Shown piece by piece: positions 1 through 7,774 of a stretch of 64,000 nucleotides of DNA. Source of the DNA: AC-32 sp963719275 (GTDB lineage: Bacteria; Actinomycetota; Thermoleophilia; Gaiellales; Gaiellaceae); NCBI GenBank assembly GCA_963719275.1, contig CAVRBT010000007.1, positions 62,001-126,000 on the forward strand, in the 5' to 3' direction. Every line of letters begins with the position of its first letter. The stretch's first letter is position 1. Position numbers and translations under genes: made by a program. The notes beneath the pieces are model-generated. The model saw only the letters and a list, made by a program, of their open reading frames with translations, was not told the origin of the DNA and did no database searches.

Positions 1-1
1 G

Positions 2-88
2 GCGACCCGAAAGCCGGCCCTGATCACCTCGCCGGCGGCACTGGGCGAGGCAATCGAAGGTCGCGGAGGCACCACCATCCGCCCGTAG
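2..88 (+). CDS. 3' end of an unidentified gene (partial)
   Basis: An open frame enters from the left edge and stops at TAG 86-88. It encodes about 28 residues ending in GRGGTTIRP, with G or C in almost every third position as in the real genes nearby. A strong hairpin follows at once, and the next gene converges on it, which fits a true gene end. The fragment is too short to assign a function. Confidence 0.5.
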   Translation, partial: ATRKPALITSPAALGEAIEGRGGTTIRP

Positions 89-90
89 AG

Positions 91-115
91 AAGGGGCGGC
101 TTGACGCCGCCCCTT
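91..115. terminator. Bidirectional terminator hairpin
   Basis: A perfect 10-bp stem (91-100 pairing with 106-115) closes a 5-nt loop. It sits between the end of the left-edge gene and the end of the converging DUF4331 gene, so it could terminate both. No clear T tract follows, as is common in very GC-rich genomes. Confidence 0.6.
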
Positions 116-133
116 CGAGGCTCCGCTAGCTCG

Positions 134-1344
134 CTAGTTCGGCTTTCCGAGGTACGGGAAGCCCACGGGCAGCGTGTTGTCCGAGGAAACGCAGTCGGTC
201 GTGACTGTGCCCTCTGTGATCAGGCCGAGCTCCGCGTCGATCACGTCGTCGTTCAGCTGCCGCCCGTTCGGGAGCCGGCCGAGCTGGAGGTGTCGACGGT
301 GAGGATGTCCGGCAGGAGGAAGTCCGCGAGGCCCTGGATCTGGCCCGCGTCGTCCCCCGGGTTGGGGTCGGTTGCGTCGTTCAGGCTGAACAGCGTGGTC
401 AGCGTGTCGACGACCTCGCCCCGCCACATCGCCTGGTCGTCGACCGGACGCGTGTGGTTGAAGGCGCTCTTCGCCGACGGCTTCCCGTCCGACACCCGGT
501 CCGGCGGGATCGGGTTGTTAGGGATGAACACCGTCGCGATCGCGGGGCGGCCCATCCGGTCGATCTGCGCGCCGGGGACGTTGGTCGTCGCCCAGACGCC
601 GATGTTCGGCGAGCCCGCGGTGAGCATCCTGCTCGGCAGCTCGACGACGATCGACGAGACATTCCGCTTCGCGAAGAAGTCCCGCTCCGGATGCGCGTCG
701 GCGCTACCGCACCCGATCAGCGACCCAGGCCCGAGGATGTTCAGGAAGCCCGGCAGGTCGAAGAAGAACGGGTCGCCTCGGCGTCCGGCGAAGACGCTTA
801 CGCCGTCCTTGCGGTTGACGACGGGCTTCGCGCCGAAGGCGGTCGAGCGGCCGTTCAGACGCAGGTTGCCGTGCCGATGACCGCGGTCACGCCGGCCCAG
901 GACTGCGAGGTGCAGCTCCTGGGAGCCGTCCGCCCGAGCCTTGCCGAAACCGACGCGGATACGTACGTCGGTCCGCGCGTCACCGTTGTTGTCGACGCGA
1001 AGGTTGTACGTCACGGACACCGACCGGCCGACCTTCGGGACCGCCGTGGCGAACGCCCGGTCCGGGCCGGGAGCGGCCTCGCCCGCCGAGGCGACCCCGT
1101 TGACGTTCAGCACCAGCACGGTGTTCTTCCGGTGCGTCGGCGAGCGAAACGCGTAGATGTCGGTCAGGTCCGTCTGGACGCTTCCTCCGGGCGGGGTCAG
1201 CCCGGGTGCGTCGAGGTGGTCGGCCGCGCTCGCGGCGGCCGGGCCCTTCTGGGCCAGCAGCGCGGCAAGGACGAGCCCTGTCAGCGCGGCCAGCAGCGCC
1301 GCCGCAACGAAGGTTCTCGTGCTTGCCAGTCTGTATGCCCTCAT
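134..1344 (-). CDS. DUF4331 family secreted protein, frameshifted near its 3' end
   Basis: About 400 residues when the two frames are joined. It starts at ATG 1344 behind a GGGAG ribosome site. An N-terminal hydrophobic segment (residues 12-30) is followed by SAADHLDAPG and TDLTDIYAFRSP, the typical opening of DUF4331 proteins. Further family blocks include NILGPGSLIGCGSADA and FIPNNPIPPDRVSDGKPS. The family end, DDVIDAELGLITEG to GFPYLGKPN, lies in another frame (134-290), so one base appears lost near 285 (GGCTCCC where GGCTTCCC would keep frame). Function of the family is unknown; export is predicted. The neighbouring genes are a TPR protein and metal transporters. Confidence 0.75.
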
Positions 1345-1449
1345 CCCGTCTCCCTTCGTCTCGTTTCGGGTCGAGTGACGCCGGTTGTTCGTCGCGTCCT
1401 CGAATCCGGTTCGAACCGGTTCGGCGCCTCGCGCGAGTCACCGGCGCTG

Positions 1450-2780
1450 ATGAGGAACTGGCGCTTGCTGATCGGTGTACTCGCGGGCCTGGCAACCGCC
1501 TCGGCCCTCCTGTTCGGGCGCGCGCCGCACCACCCGCAGCGCGCCGCGGCGGTCGCGCTCGAGACGCGTGCCGCCACCGACCAGGGCGCGGTCGGCCAGC
1601 TGCTGGCCGGGTTCTCGACCGGTGACACCGGGGCGTACGTGCGCAGGCTCGAACGCCGCGTCCGGCTGCAGCCACGCGACGGGCAGACGTTGACGCTGCT
1701 CGGTCTCGCGTACCAGCAGCGAGCGCGCGAGACCGGCGATCCGAGTTCCTACGGACTCTCGGCGCGGGCGCTCGCGCGTGCCCGGGGAGCCGGCGGCCCC
1801 CGCGCGCTCGTCCTGCAGGCGCTGGCTTCGCTCGCGAACACGCAGCACCGCTTCCGCGAAGGCCTCGGGGTCGCGCGTCGGGCGACTCGCGCCGACCGCT
1901 ACAACGCCTCCGCCTACGGGGCCCTGGGCGACGCACTGCTGAACCTCGGCCGCTACCGGCAAGCGTTTGCCGCCTACGACCGGATGGCCGTCCTAGCGCC
2001 CGGGATCGCGGCGTTCGCCCGCATCGCAAATGCCCGCGAGCTGACGGGTCGTCCGGAGGCGGCCGTGGACGCGCTCGAGCTCGCCCTCGATGCGGACGCG
2101 ACGGTGCCCGAGCAGGTGGCTTGGACGCAGGTGCAGCTCGGGAACGTGCGGTTCAACCACGGTGAGCTCGCTCTCGCGGCGAGTGCGTACCGAGCCGCGC
2201 TCCTGCGCCTGCCCGGCTACGTCCACGCCGAGGCGGGGCTTGCGCGGGTGGCGGCCGCCCGCGGTCGGCTCGCCCGCGCGAGCCGGCTGCTCGAGCACGT
2301 GGTCGAGGTCCTGCCGTTGCCGGCGTACGTGATCATGCTCGGTGACGTCCGGCACGCTGCGGGCGACGAGACCGGCGCGCGGCGGCAGTACCGCCTGGTG
2401 GACGCGATCGAGCGCCTCTTCGAGGCAAACGGCGTTCGCACCGAGCTGCAGACGGCGCTCTTCGACCTCGATCACGGGAGAAACGTCCGCGCCGCGCTCG
2501 CGCGTGCGCGTGCTGCATACGCCTCCGCCCCAGGGGTCTACGCGGAGACGCGCTCGCCTGGGGCCTGTACCGCTCCGGCCGCTGCGCCGCGGCTGAGTCG
2601 CGCTCCACCCGCGCGCTGCGGCTCGGCACGCAGGACGCGCTCCTGATCTTCTATCGCGGGATGATCGAGCGCTGTCTCGGCCGGCGGACCGCGGGCGACG
2701 CGCTCCTCCGCCGGGCGCTTGCGATCAACCCGCACTTCTCGCTCCTCTGGGCGCCGGTCGCACGAAGGGCGCTGCGATGA
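1450..2780 (+). CDS. Membrane-anchored TPR-repeat protein, frameshifted near 2550
   Basis: It starts at ATG 1450 with one N-terminal transmembrane segment (residues 4-20), followed by about 400 residues of helical repeats with TPR spacing (TLLGLAYQQRA, AYGALGDALLNLGRYRQAF, LGNVRFNHGELALAASAYRAAL). A one-base loss near 2550 shifts the frame; after the shift the reading continues as DALAWGLYRSGRC to PHFSLLWAPVARRALR and stops at 2780. That stop overlaps the ATG of the next gene (ATGA), so the two are probably translated together. Its role is likely protein-protein contact at the outer face of the membrane. No specific partner is visible. Confidence 0.75.
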
Positions 2781-3957
2781 AGCGGCTCGTGCTCCTCACC
2801 GCCGCCGTCGCCGCCCTTGCCCTCCCGGCGCTCGCCGCCGCGCACCCGCTCGGCAACTTCACCGTCAACCGCTTCAGCCGCGTCGAGGTCTCGGGGCCGC
2901 GCCTTTACGTCCGCTACGTCCTCGACCTGGCCGAGATCCCGACGTTCCAGGCCGGCCGGATCGAGGCGCGCGTGTACGCGCGCGAGATCGCGCGGAACGC
3001 GCACCTGTCCGTCGGCGGACAAACCGCCGCGCTCACACCCGTCCGCACGCGCATCGCCCACCCGCGCGGCGCCGGAGGCCTGGAGACCACGCGCCTCGAG
3101 GTCGTGCTCGCCGGCCCGCTGCTCCATGGCACGAGCCGGATCTCCTACCGCGACGGGAACCACCGCGACCGCATCGGCTGGAAGGAGATCGTCGTCGGCG
3201 CGGACACGCCGAGCCGCAGCCACGAGCTGCGCGCATACCCGAAGGACCTCTTGCAGAGCCCGCTCGACGAGACCTCGGTTGACACCGACCTCGCGCCTCA
3301 GGACGGGCCCGACGTCCCGCCTGCGCTCTCGAGCGGGCGGAGCCTGCAGGCGCCCGACCGCGTCGCCGACTCCGGCTTCGCCGCGCTCGTCGGCCGCGAG
3401 CACCTGAGCCTGCTGGTGATCCTCGCGTCGCTCGGCGCAGCGCTCTTCTGGGGTGCAGCGCACGCGCTCTCGCCCGGCCACGGCAAGACGATCGTCACCG
3501 CCTACCTCGTCGGCCGGCGCGGCACCGCGCGCCACGCGGCGCTACTGGGGCTGATCGTGACGATCACGCACACGATCGGCGTCTTCACGCTCGGGCTCGT
3601 CACGCTCGCGCTCTCGCAATTCGTCACCACCACGCCGAGCCGGACGCGGGTTTCCGCTCGCTGCTGGCCGTCGGCGTCTCCGGCGGGCTGCTGCCCTGCC
3701 CGTCGGCGCTCGTCGTCCTGCTCGCGGCGATCTCGCTGCACCGCGTGGCCTTCGGGCTCCTGCTGATCGTCGCGTTCAGCGCAGGCCTGGCCCTGACGAT
3801 CACCGCGATCGGCTGCGCCGCCGTCCTCGCGCGCGGCGCCTTCCGCCGCGTGAGCCTCGAGGGCCCGCTCGTCCGACTCTTGCCCGCGGCGAGCGCTCTT
3901 GTCATCCTCGCGGCCGGTCTCGCGATGACCGTCCGCGCCGTCCCGAAAGTGAGCTGA
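2777..3957 (+). CDS. NicO-family nickel/cobalt exporter-like protein, frameshifted and shortened
   Basis: A signal peptide (residues 1-22) precedes a roughly 200-residue periplasmic domain starting HPLGNFTVNRFSR. The NicO membrane domain follows (FWGAAHALSPGHGKTIVTAY, then ITHTIGVFTLGLVTL). Near 3635 the frame changes and continues as EPDAGFRSLLAVGVSGG, LLPCPSALVVLLAAI and FGLLLIVAFSAGLALT, stopping at 3957. NicO proteins normally have one or two more helices and a His-rich loop between these blocks, so tens of residues appear missing here as well as the frame. Family members move Ni2+ or Co2+ across the membrane. As read, this copy would not make a full transporter. Confidence 0.7.
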
Positions 3958-3959
3958 CC

Positions 3960-4704
3960 ATGTTCGGACTCGACGACTGGATCGCATCCTTCTCCGACGG
4001 CGCCACGCTGGCCGTGGTCGCGGCCGTGGCGGTCGTGCTGGGGCTGCGGCACGCGAGCGACCCCGACCACCTCGCTGCCGTCTCGACGCTGATCGCGGGC
4101 GCCCAGGAGCGAGCGGCCGGCGCGGCCGCGCGGCTCGGCCTCTCCTGGGGCCTCGGCCACGCCCTCAGCCTGTTCGCCTTCGGCCTGCCAATCGTGCTCT
4201 TCAAGGCGTACCTGCCCGAGCCGGTTCAGCGAGGCGCCGAGACGAGCGTCGGCGTCCTGATCGCCGGCCTCGCGGTGTGGCTGCTCGTCCGCTGGCGCCG
4301 CGGGCTCTTCCACGTCCACCTACACGCCCACGAGCCGCGGCCTCCACGCGCACGGACATGTCCACGGCGACAGCGTCCACCCGCACAGGAACCGTGCCGC
4401 ACGCACGCCACTCCAGGCACTCGGCATCGGCGTCGTTCACGGAATGGGCGGGAGCGCGGGCGTCGGCGTCCTCCTGCTCGCCGCGATCCACGACCGGGGC
4501 CTCGCGGTCGGCGCGCTGGCGCTGTTCGCCCTCTGCACGGCGATCTCGATGGCCGCGCTCTCGACCGGCCTCGGTCTCACGCTCAGCCGCGCGCCGGTCG
4601 CCCGCACGCTGCAGCGGCTCGCGCCGGTGTTGGCCGTGGCGAGCCTCTCGTTCGGCGTCTGGTACGCCCTCGGAGCGCTCGAGGTCGCGCCCTACTATCT
4701 CTAG
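3960..4704 (+). CDS. HoxN/NiCoT-like nickel/cobalt transporter, frameshifted in the His-rich loop
   Basis: It starts at ATG 3960, two bases after the previous stop. The second helix carries the NiCoT signature HX4DH (LGLRHASDPDHLAAV), which binds the metal during transport. After WLLVRWRRGLFHVHLHAH the frame slips near 4335 and goes on through a His-rich loop (RGLHAHGHVHGDSVHPH), then GVVHGMGGSAGVGVLLLAA and the last helices, ending at TAG 4702-4704. A one-base indel in a GC-only run explains the break. Together with the NicO gene just upstream it indicates a nickel or cobalt handling unit, though no nickel enzyme is encoded in this window. Confidence 0.75.
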
Positions 4705-5379
4705 ATGGCCGCGGATCCTCATTCGCTGGTCGCGCCGTACGCGCTCAACGCGCTCGACGACGACGAGTGCCGGGCGTTCGAGCAGCACCTCGCCGTCTGC
4801 GAGCGCTGCCGCGACGAGCTGGCGGGCCTGAAGGAAGCCGCCGCGTCGCTCGCCTACGGGGCCGTCGGCCCGGCCCCGCCGCCGGAGCTCCGTGAGCGGA
4901 TCCTCACGCGGGCGCGCAGCGAGCGCGCAAACGTCGCCTCGCTGCCCCAGCGACGCCGAAGCTGGACGGCTCCGCTCGCGGCCGCGGCTGCGATCGCGGC
5001 ATCGGTCGCGATCGGCCTCGGCGTCTGGACCGCCACCCGGCCGTCGAGCACCAACGCGTTCACGAGCGTGGTCGCCCAGCCCGGCTCCCGCGTGATCCCG
5101 ATGGGAGACCAGGGCGCCGTCGCCGTGGCCCGGGACGGCAAGGCTGCGCTCGTCCTGCGCGTGCCGAAGGCCCCGGCCGGCAAGACCTACGAGGCCTGGG
5201 TGATCCGCGACGACGGGATCAAGCCGGCCGGGCTCTTCGGGGGCGGCGGCGACGCGAGTGTCGTCGAGCTCTCGCGCCGCGTCCCGAGCGGCTCCGTCAT
5301 CGGCGTCACGGTGGAGAAGGCAGGAGGTGCCCCACAGCCCACGCAGCGGCCGTTCGTCGCGAGCGGGGAGACGACATGA
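4705..5379 (+). CDS. RskA-like anti-sigma factor with zinc-finger N-terminus
   Basis: 224 residues, starting directly after the previous stop. Residues 1-45 look like a zf-HC2/anti-sigma zinc-binding motif (HLAVCERCRDEL), which in the family clamps an ECF sigma factor. One transmembrane helix at about 92-112 (PLAAAAAIAASVAIGLGVW) is followed by an extracytoplasmic RskA domain (ALVLRVPKAPAGKTYEAWVI). The stop overlaps the start of the sigma-factor gene (ATGA 5376-5379), so the pair is probably co-translated. The anti-sigma gene comes first, the reverse of the usual order. Release is expected through proteolysis of the membrane protein. Confidence 0.88.
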   Translation: MAADPHSLVAPYALNALDDDECRAFEQHLAVCERCRDELAGLKEAAASLAYGAVGPAPPPELRERILTRARSERANVASLPQRRRSWTAPLAAAAAIAASVAIGLGVWTATRPSSTNAFTSVVAQPGSRVIPMGDQGAVAVARDGKAALVLRVPKAPAGKTYEAWVIRDDGIKPAGLFGGGGDASVVELSRRVPSGSVIGVTVEKAGGAPQPTQRPFVASGETT

Positions 5380-5987
5380 CGGCGCTCCTGACGACGAGCC
5401 CTCCACCCTCGGCGAGCCGCGACCTCGCCCACCTTTCCGACGAGGCGCTGCTCTCGCTCGTCGCGAGCTCGGACGACCAGGCGCTGGCCGAGCTGTACGA
5501 CCGCTTCGGCCGCGTCGCCTACGGGCTTGCGCTGCAAATCCTGCGCGACGAGGCGCTGGCGCAGGACGCCGTGCAGGAGGCGTTCCTCGCCGTCTGGCGC
5601 TCTGCCGACCGCTTCCTCGCCGAGCGCGCGAAGGCGAGCACGTGGATCCTCACCCTCGTCCACCGCCGCTCGGTCGACCTCGTCCGCCGCGAGGACCGCC
5701 GTCGCGGCGAGCCGCTCCAGAGCGCGGGTGAGCCCGCCGCCCCGGAGACGGTCGAGGACGAGGCGACGCTCGGCTTCGAGCGGCGCGTCGTCCAGGAGGC
5801 GCTTGCACAGCTGACGCCCGAGCAGCGCGAGGCGCTCGAGCTCGGCTACTACGGTGGCCTCACCCAGAGCGAGCTGGCGGAACGGCTCGGCCTGCCCCTG
5901 GGCACGATCAAGAGCCGGATGTTTGCCGGCCTCTCGCGCCTGCGCGAGCTGCTGGCCGAAGCCGGCCTCGAGAGCTCCTACCCCTAG
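5376..5987 (+). CDS. ECF (sigma-70 family) RNA polymerase sigma factor
   Basis: 203 residues. Region 2 lies at about 30-95 (ELYDRFGRVAYGLALQIL, QDAVQEAFLAVWRSADRF). Region 4 lies at about 145-195 (LTPEQREALELGYYGGLT, LAERLGLPLGTIKSRM) with a clear helix-turn-helix. There is no region 1 or 3, as expected of an ECF factor of the SigK/RpoE type. It overlaps the anti-sigma gene by four bases, so the two products should form a membrane-controlled switch. Target promoters cannot be read here. Confidence 0.92.
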   Translation: MTALLTTSPPPSASRDLAHLSDEALLSLVASSDDQALAELYDRFGRVAYGLALQILRDEALAQDAVQEAFLAVWRSADRFLAERAKASTWILTLVHRRSVDLVRREDRRRGEPLQSAGEPAAPETVEDEATLGFERRVVQEALAQLTPEQREALELGYYGGLTQSELAERLGLPLGTIKSRMFAGLSRLRELLAEAGLESSYP

Positions 5988-6050
5988 CAAACGCGATCGC
6001 GCCCCCGAGGCGACGTAGCATCCCGCAAGCGGAATGAGCGGCGTCGCCTA

Positions 6051-6755
6051 GTGCTCCCGATCAAGGACAACGTCCCGACGCGGACGTTCCCGGTCGTCAC
6101 CGTCTCCCTGATCGCGGTCAACGTGGTCGTCTGGCTCTGGGAGTGGCGAAACGGGGTGAACAACGAGGTGCTGCAGTACGGCTACTACCCGTGCTCGCTC
6201 GAGGGGCCCTGTGTCTCGCCGGCCTCTACGGTCAACCACGTCCCGTGGTACGAGGGTGCCTTCACCTCGATGTTCCTGCACGGGAGCTGGCTCCACATCG
6301 CCGGCAACATGCTCTTCCTCTGGATCTTCGGGAACAACGTCGAGGACTCGCTCGGCAGGGTCCGCTTCTTCTGCTTCTACATCGCCGCCGGGCTCGCCGC
6401 CATCGCGTCGCAGACCGTCGTCACTCTGGTCTTCTCGGACCCCGCGGGCGCGAGCATCCCCAACGTCGGAGCCTCGGGCGCGATCGCCGGAGTGCTCGGC
6501 GCGTACTTCGTGCTCCTCCCGAATTCGAGTGTGCTGACGGCGTTCATCTTCTTCTTCATCTTGCTGCGCGAGATCCCGGCAATGTGGTTCCTCGGCTTCT
6601 GGTTCCTCTTGCAGTTGGTGGAAGGCGGCTTCTCGGTCGCCCAGCCGCAGGCGGGTGGCGGCACGGCGTTCTTCGCACACATCGGCGGGTTCGTCTTCGG
6701 CTTAGTCACGGTGCGGTTCCTGGTGAAGCGGCCGCCGCTGCAACCGGCCTGGTAG
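6051..6755 (+). CDS. Rhomboid-family intramembrane serine protease
   Basis: 234 residues with six or seven hydrophobic helices. It starts at GTG 6051; the nearby ATG at 6034 is out of frame. The helix-1 to loop region ends in HGSWLHIAGNMLFLWIFGNN, a family hallmark. The catalytic serine is in GASGAIAG (Ser142) and the catalytic histidine in AHIGGF (His210), so the dyad is complete. The family cuts membrane proteins within the bilayer. It lies just downstream of a sigma/anti-sigma pair, but a 60-bp gap separates them and a role in cutting that anti-sigma factor is only a possibility. Confidence 0.9.
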   Translation: MLPIKDNVPTRTFPVVTVSLIAVNVVVWLWEWRNGVNNEVLQYGYYPCSLEGPCVSPASTVNHVPWYEGAFTSMFLHGSWLHIAGNMLFLWIFGNNVEDSLGRVRFFCFYIAAGLAAIASQTVVTLVFSDPAGASIPNVGASGAIAGVLGAYFVLLPNSSVLTAFIFFFILLREIPAMWFLGFWFLLQLVEGGFSVAQPQAGGGTAFFAHIGGFVFGLVTVRFLVKRPPLQPAW

Positions 6756-6848
6756 GTGAGCTCGAACGCGCTCATCGTGGTGGCGGTCGCGGCGAGCGTC
6801 GTCGGGCTCGCGGTCATCGTGCTGTTCCTGCTCGGACCGCGAGATTAG
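6756..6848 (+). CDS. 30-residue single-helix membrane microprotein
   Basis: A GTG start follows the rhomboid stop codon with no gap. It opens a 30-codon frame ending at TAG 6846-6848: MSSNALIVVAV, then a run of aliphatic residues, then LFLLGPRD. It is almost entirely one transmembrane helix with a charged tail. Contiguity with the rhomboid gene suggests translational coupling. It has no recognisable family and could be a chance frame. Confidence 0.4.
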   Translation: MSSNALIVVAVAASVVGLAVIVLFLLGPRD

Positions 6849-6876
6849 GAATGGCGGCGGCGGTCAAATCGTTCTT

Positions 6877-7125
6877 ATGGACATGAGAACCAGAGAGGAA
6901 ATCCACGCAGAGCTCGAGACCGCGTCCGAACGGCGCTCGGAGCTCTTCCACCTGCTTTCGGACGGCCACGACCCCACGCTCTCGCAGGAGCTGCACGAGC
7001 TCGAGGAGCGCATCGCCGCGCTCTGGGACGAGCACCGCACGCTCCGCGCGCAGGAGCGATTCGGCAACCGCGACGAGATCATCAAGCGGGCCCGACACGA
7101 GGAGCGTCTCGCCCGCGCAGCCTGA
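6877..7125 (+). CDS. Small charged coiled-coil protein, unknown function
   Basis: 82 residues, rich in Glu, Arg and Leu, with heptad-like spacing throughout (EIHAELETASERRSELFHLL, ELHELEERIAALWDEHRTL). It has no membrane segment or cysteine. It is preceded by little ribosome-site signal; the start could also be the internal Met at 6883. It ends just before a strong terminator and tRNA-Ala. It is probably a soluble helical hairpin, and I do not recognise the family. Confidence 0.65.
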   Translation: MDMRTREEIHAELETASERRSELFHLLSDGHDPTLSQELHELEERIAALWDEHRTLRAQERFGNRDEIIKRARHEERLARAA

Positions 7126-7147
7126 GACCACCGTTCTTTCCGTGACG

Positions 7148-7180
7148 AAGAGCCGGCGGCTGGCCCCGCCGGCTCTTTCC
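7148..7180 (+). terminator. Rho-independent terminator
   Basis: A perfect 12-bp stem, AAGAGCCGGCGG (7148-7159) pairing with 7166-7177, closes a 6-nt loop and is followed by TTCC. It lies 22 bases after the coiled-coil gene and 20 bases before tRNA-Ala. Confidence 0.8.
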
Positions 7181-7200
7181 GTCTCTAGACTTGGAATCCC

Positions 7201-7273
7201 GGGGCGTTAGCTCAGCTGGGAGAGCGCCGGCTTTGCAAGCCGGAGGTCACCGGTTCGATCCCGGTACGCTCCA
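7201..7273 (+). tRNA. tRNA-Ala (anticodon UGC)
   Basis: A complete cloverleaf of 73 bases. The acceptor stem pairs GGGGCGT with ACGCTCC plus discriminator A. The D-arm holds TAGCTCAGCTGGGAGAG, the anticodon loop is TTTGCAA with TGC at 7234-7236, and the T-loop is TTCGATC. The terminal CCA is not encoded (CCATCG follows). Confidence 0.97.
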
Positions 7274-7281
7274 TCGCCCTC

Positions 7282-7303
7282 GCCGAGCGGAATCCCGCTC
7301 GGC
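7282..7303 (+). terminator. Hairpin after tRNA-Ala, probable terminator
   Basis: A 9-bp perfect stem (7282-7290 with 7295-7303) closes a 4-nt AATC loop just after the tRNA. There is no T tract, so termination is inferred from position and stem strength. Confidence 0.5.
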
Positions 7304-7609
7304 TAGCGGCCTGGCGCGCCAGTCGGCACGCTCAAATGCGGTGGTCAGCGAGGCTCATCGCAACGAATCTGAGTCTCGGCGCTGGCCCACATCCTGGCCC
7401 AACTCGGCGGCCCCGAGAGGGCGTCGGCGACCTCGGCGCTACGCTCCCTCTCGCGTTGGCCTTTCCTGATACGGCTCGCCGCTGGCGGTGCCGCGGCTTC
7501 CCTCTGAGGTACTGGCCTGATCCCCCGGCTCCTGTGGCCGGAGAGGGCCGGGAGAGCCCGGGGAGCGGCCCGCCCCGACCCCGGTTGTGCGGCGCTGTTG
7601 ACACCCCAC
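7304..7609. other. Non-coding gap with no recognisable gene
   Basis: About 300 bases between the tRNA terminator and the remnant at 7610-7774. Frames present have poor codon bias and no family motif. Several imperfect GC-rich inverted repeats occur around 7525-7580. I see no promoter or RNA gene. Confidence 0.4.
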
Positions 7610-7774
7610 CTATCGCACGGCGGACTCCTCGCGCTGGGCTTCGAACAGGTTGTATGAGCCGACGACATCGAGTTGCTCGAGCACCGGCGGTCCGTCAACC
7701 CAGTCTTTGAGCTGCTCCAGGAACCGCGCGTACTCGGGGATCGCCGACCGCGGATCCTCGCTGCACCGACGAAA
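7610..7774 (-). pseudogene. Orphan 3' coding remnant, in frame after the next gene's stop
   Basis: Directly beyond the TGA of the cyclase-ATPase gene, in the same frame, about 54 codons continue to TAG 7610-7612. The peptide (including SAIPEYARFLEQLKDW and LDVVGSYNLFEAQREES) has natural composition and strong G/C third-position bias. There is no ATG, GTG or TTG start at its beginning. It looks like the last exon-sized piece of a lost gene joined to the cyclase gene by a deletion. The original function is unknown. Confidence 0.45.

Noticed and set aside
7191..7469. 92-codon frame running through tRNA-Ala
   Set aside because: It contains the whole tRNA gene and its hairpin; the translation is low complexity with poor codon bias.
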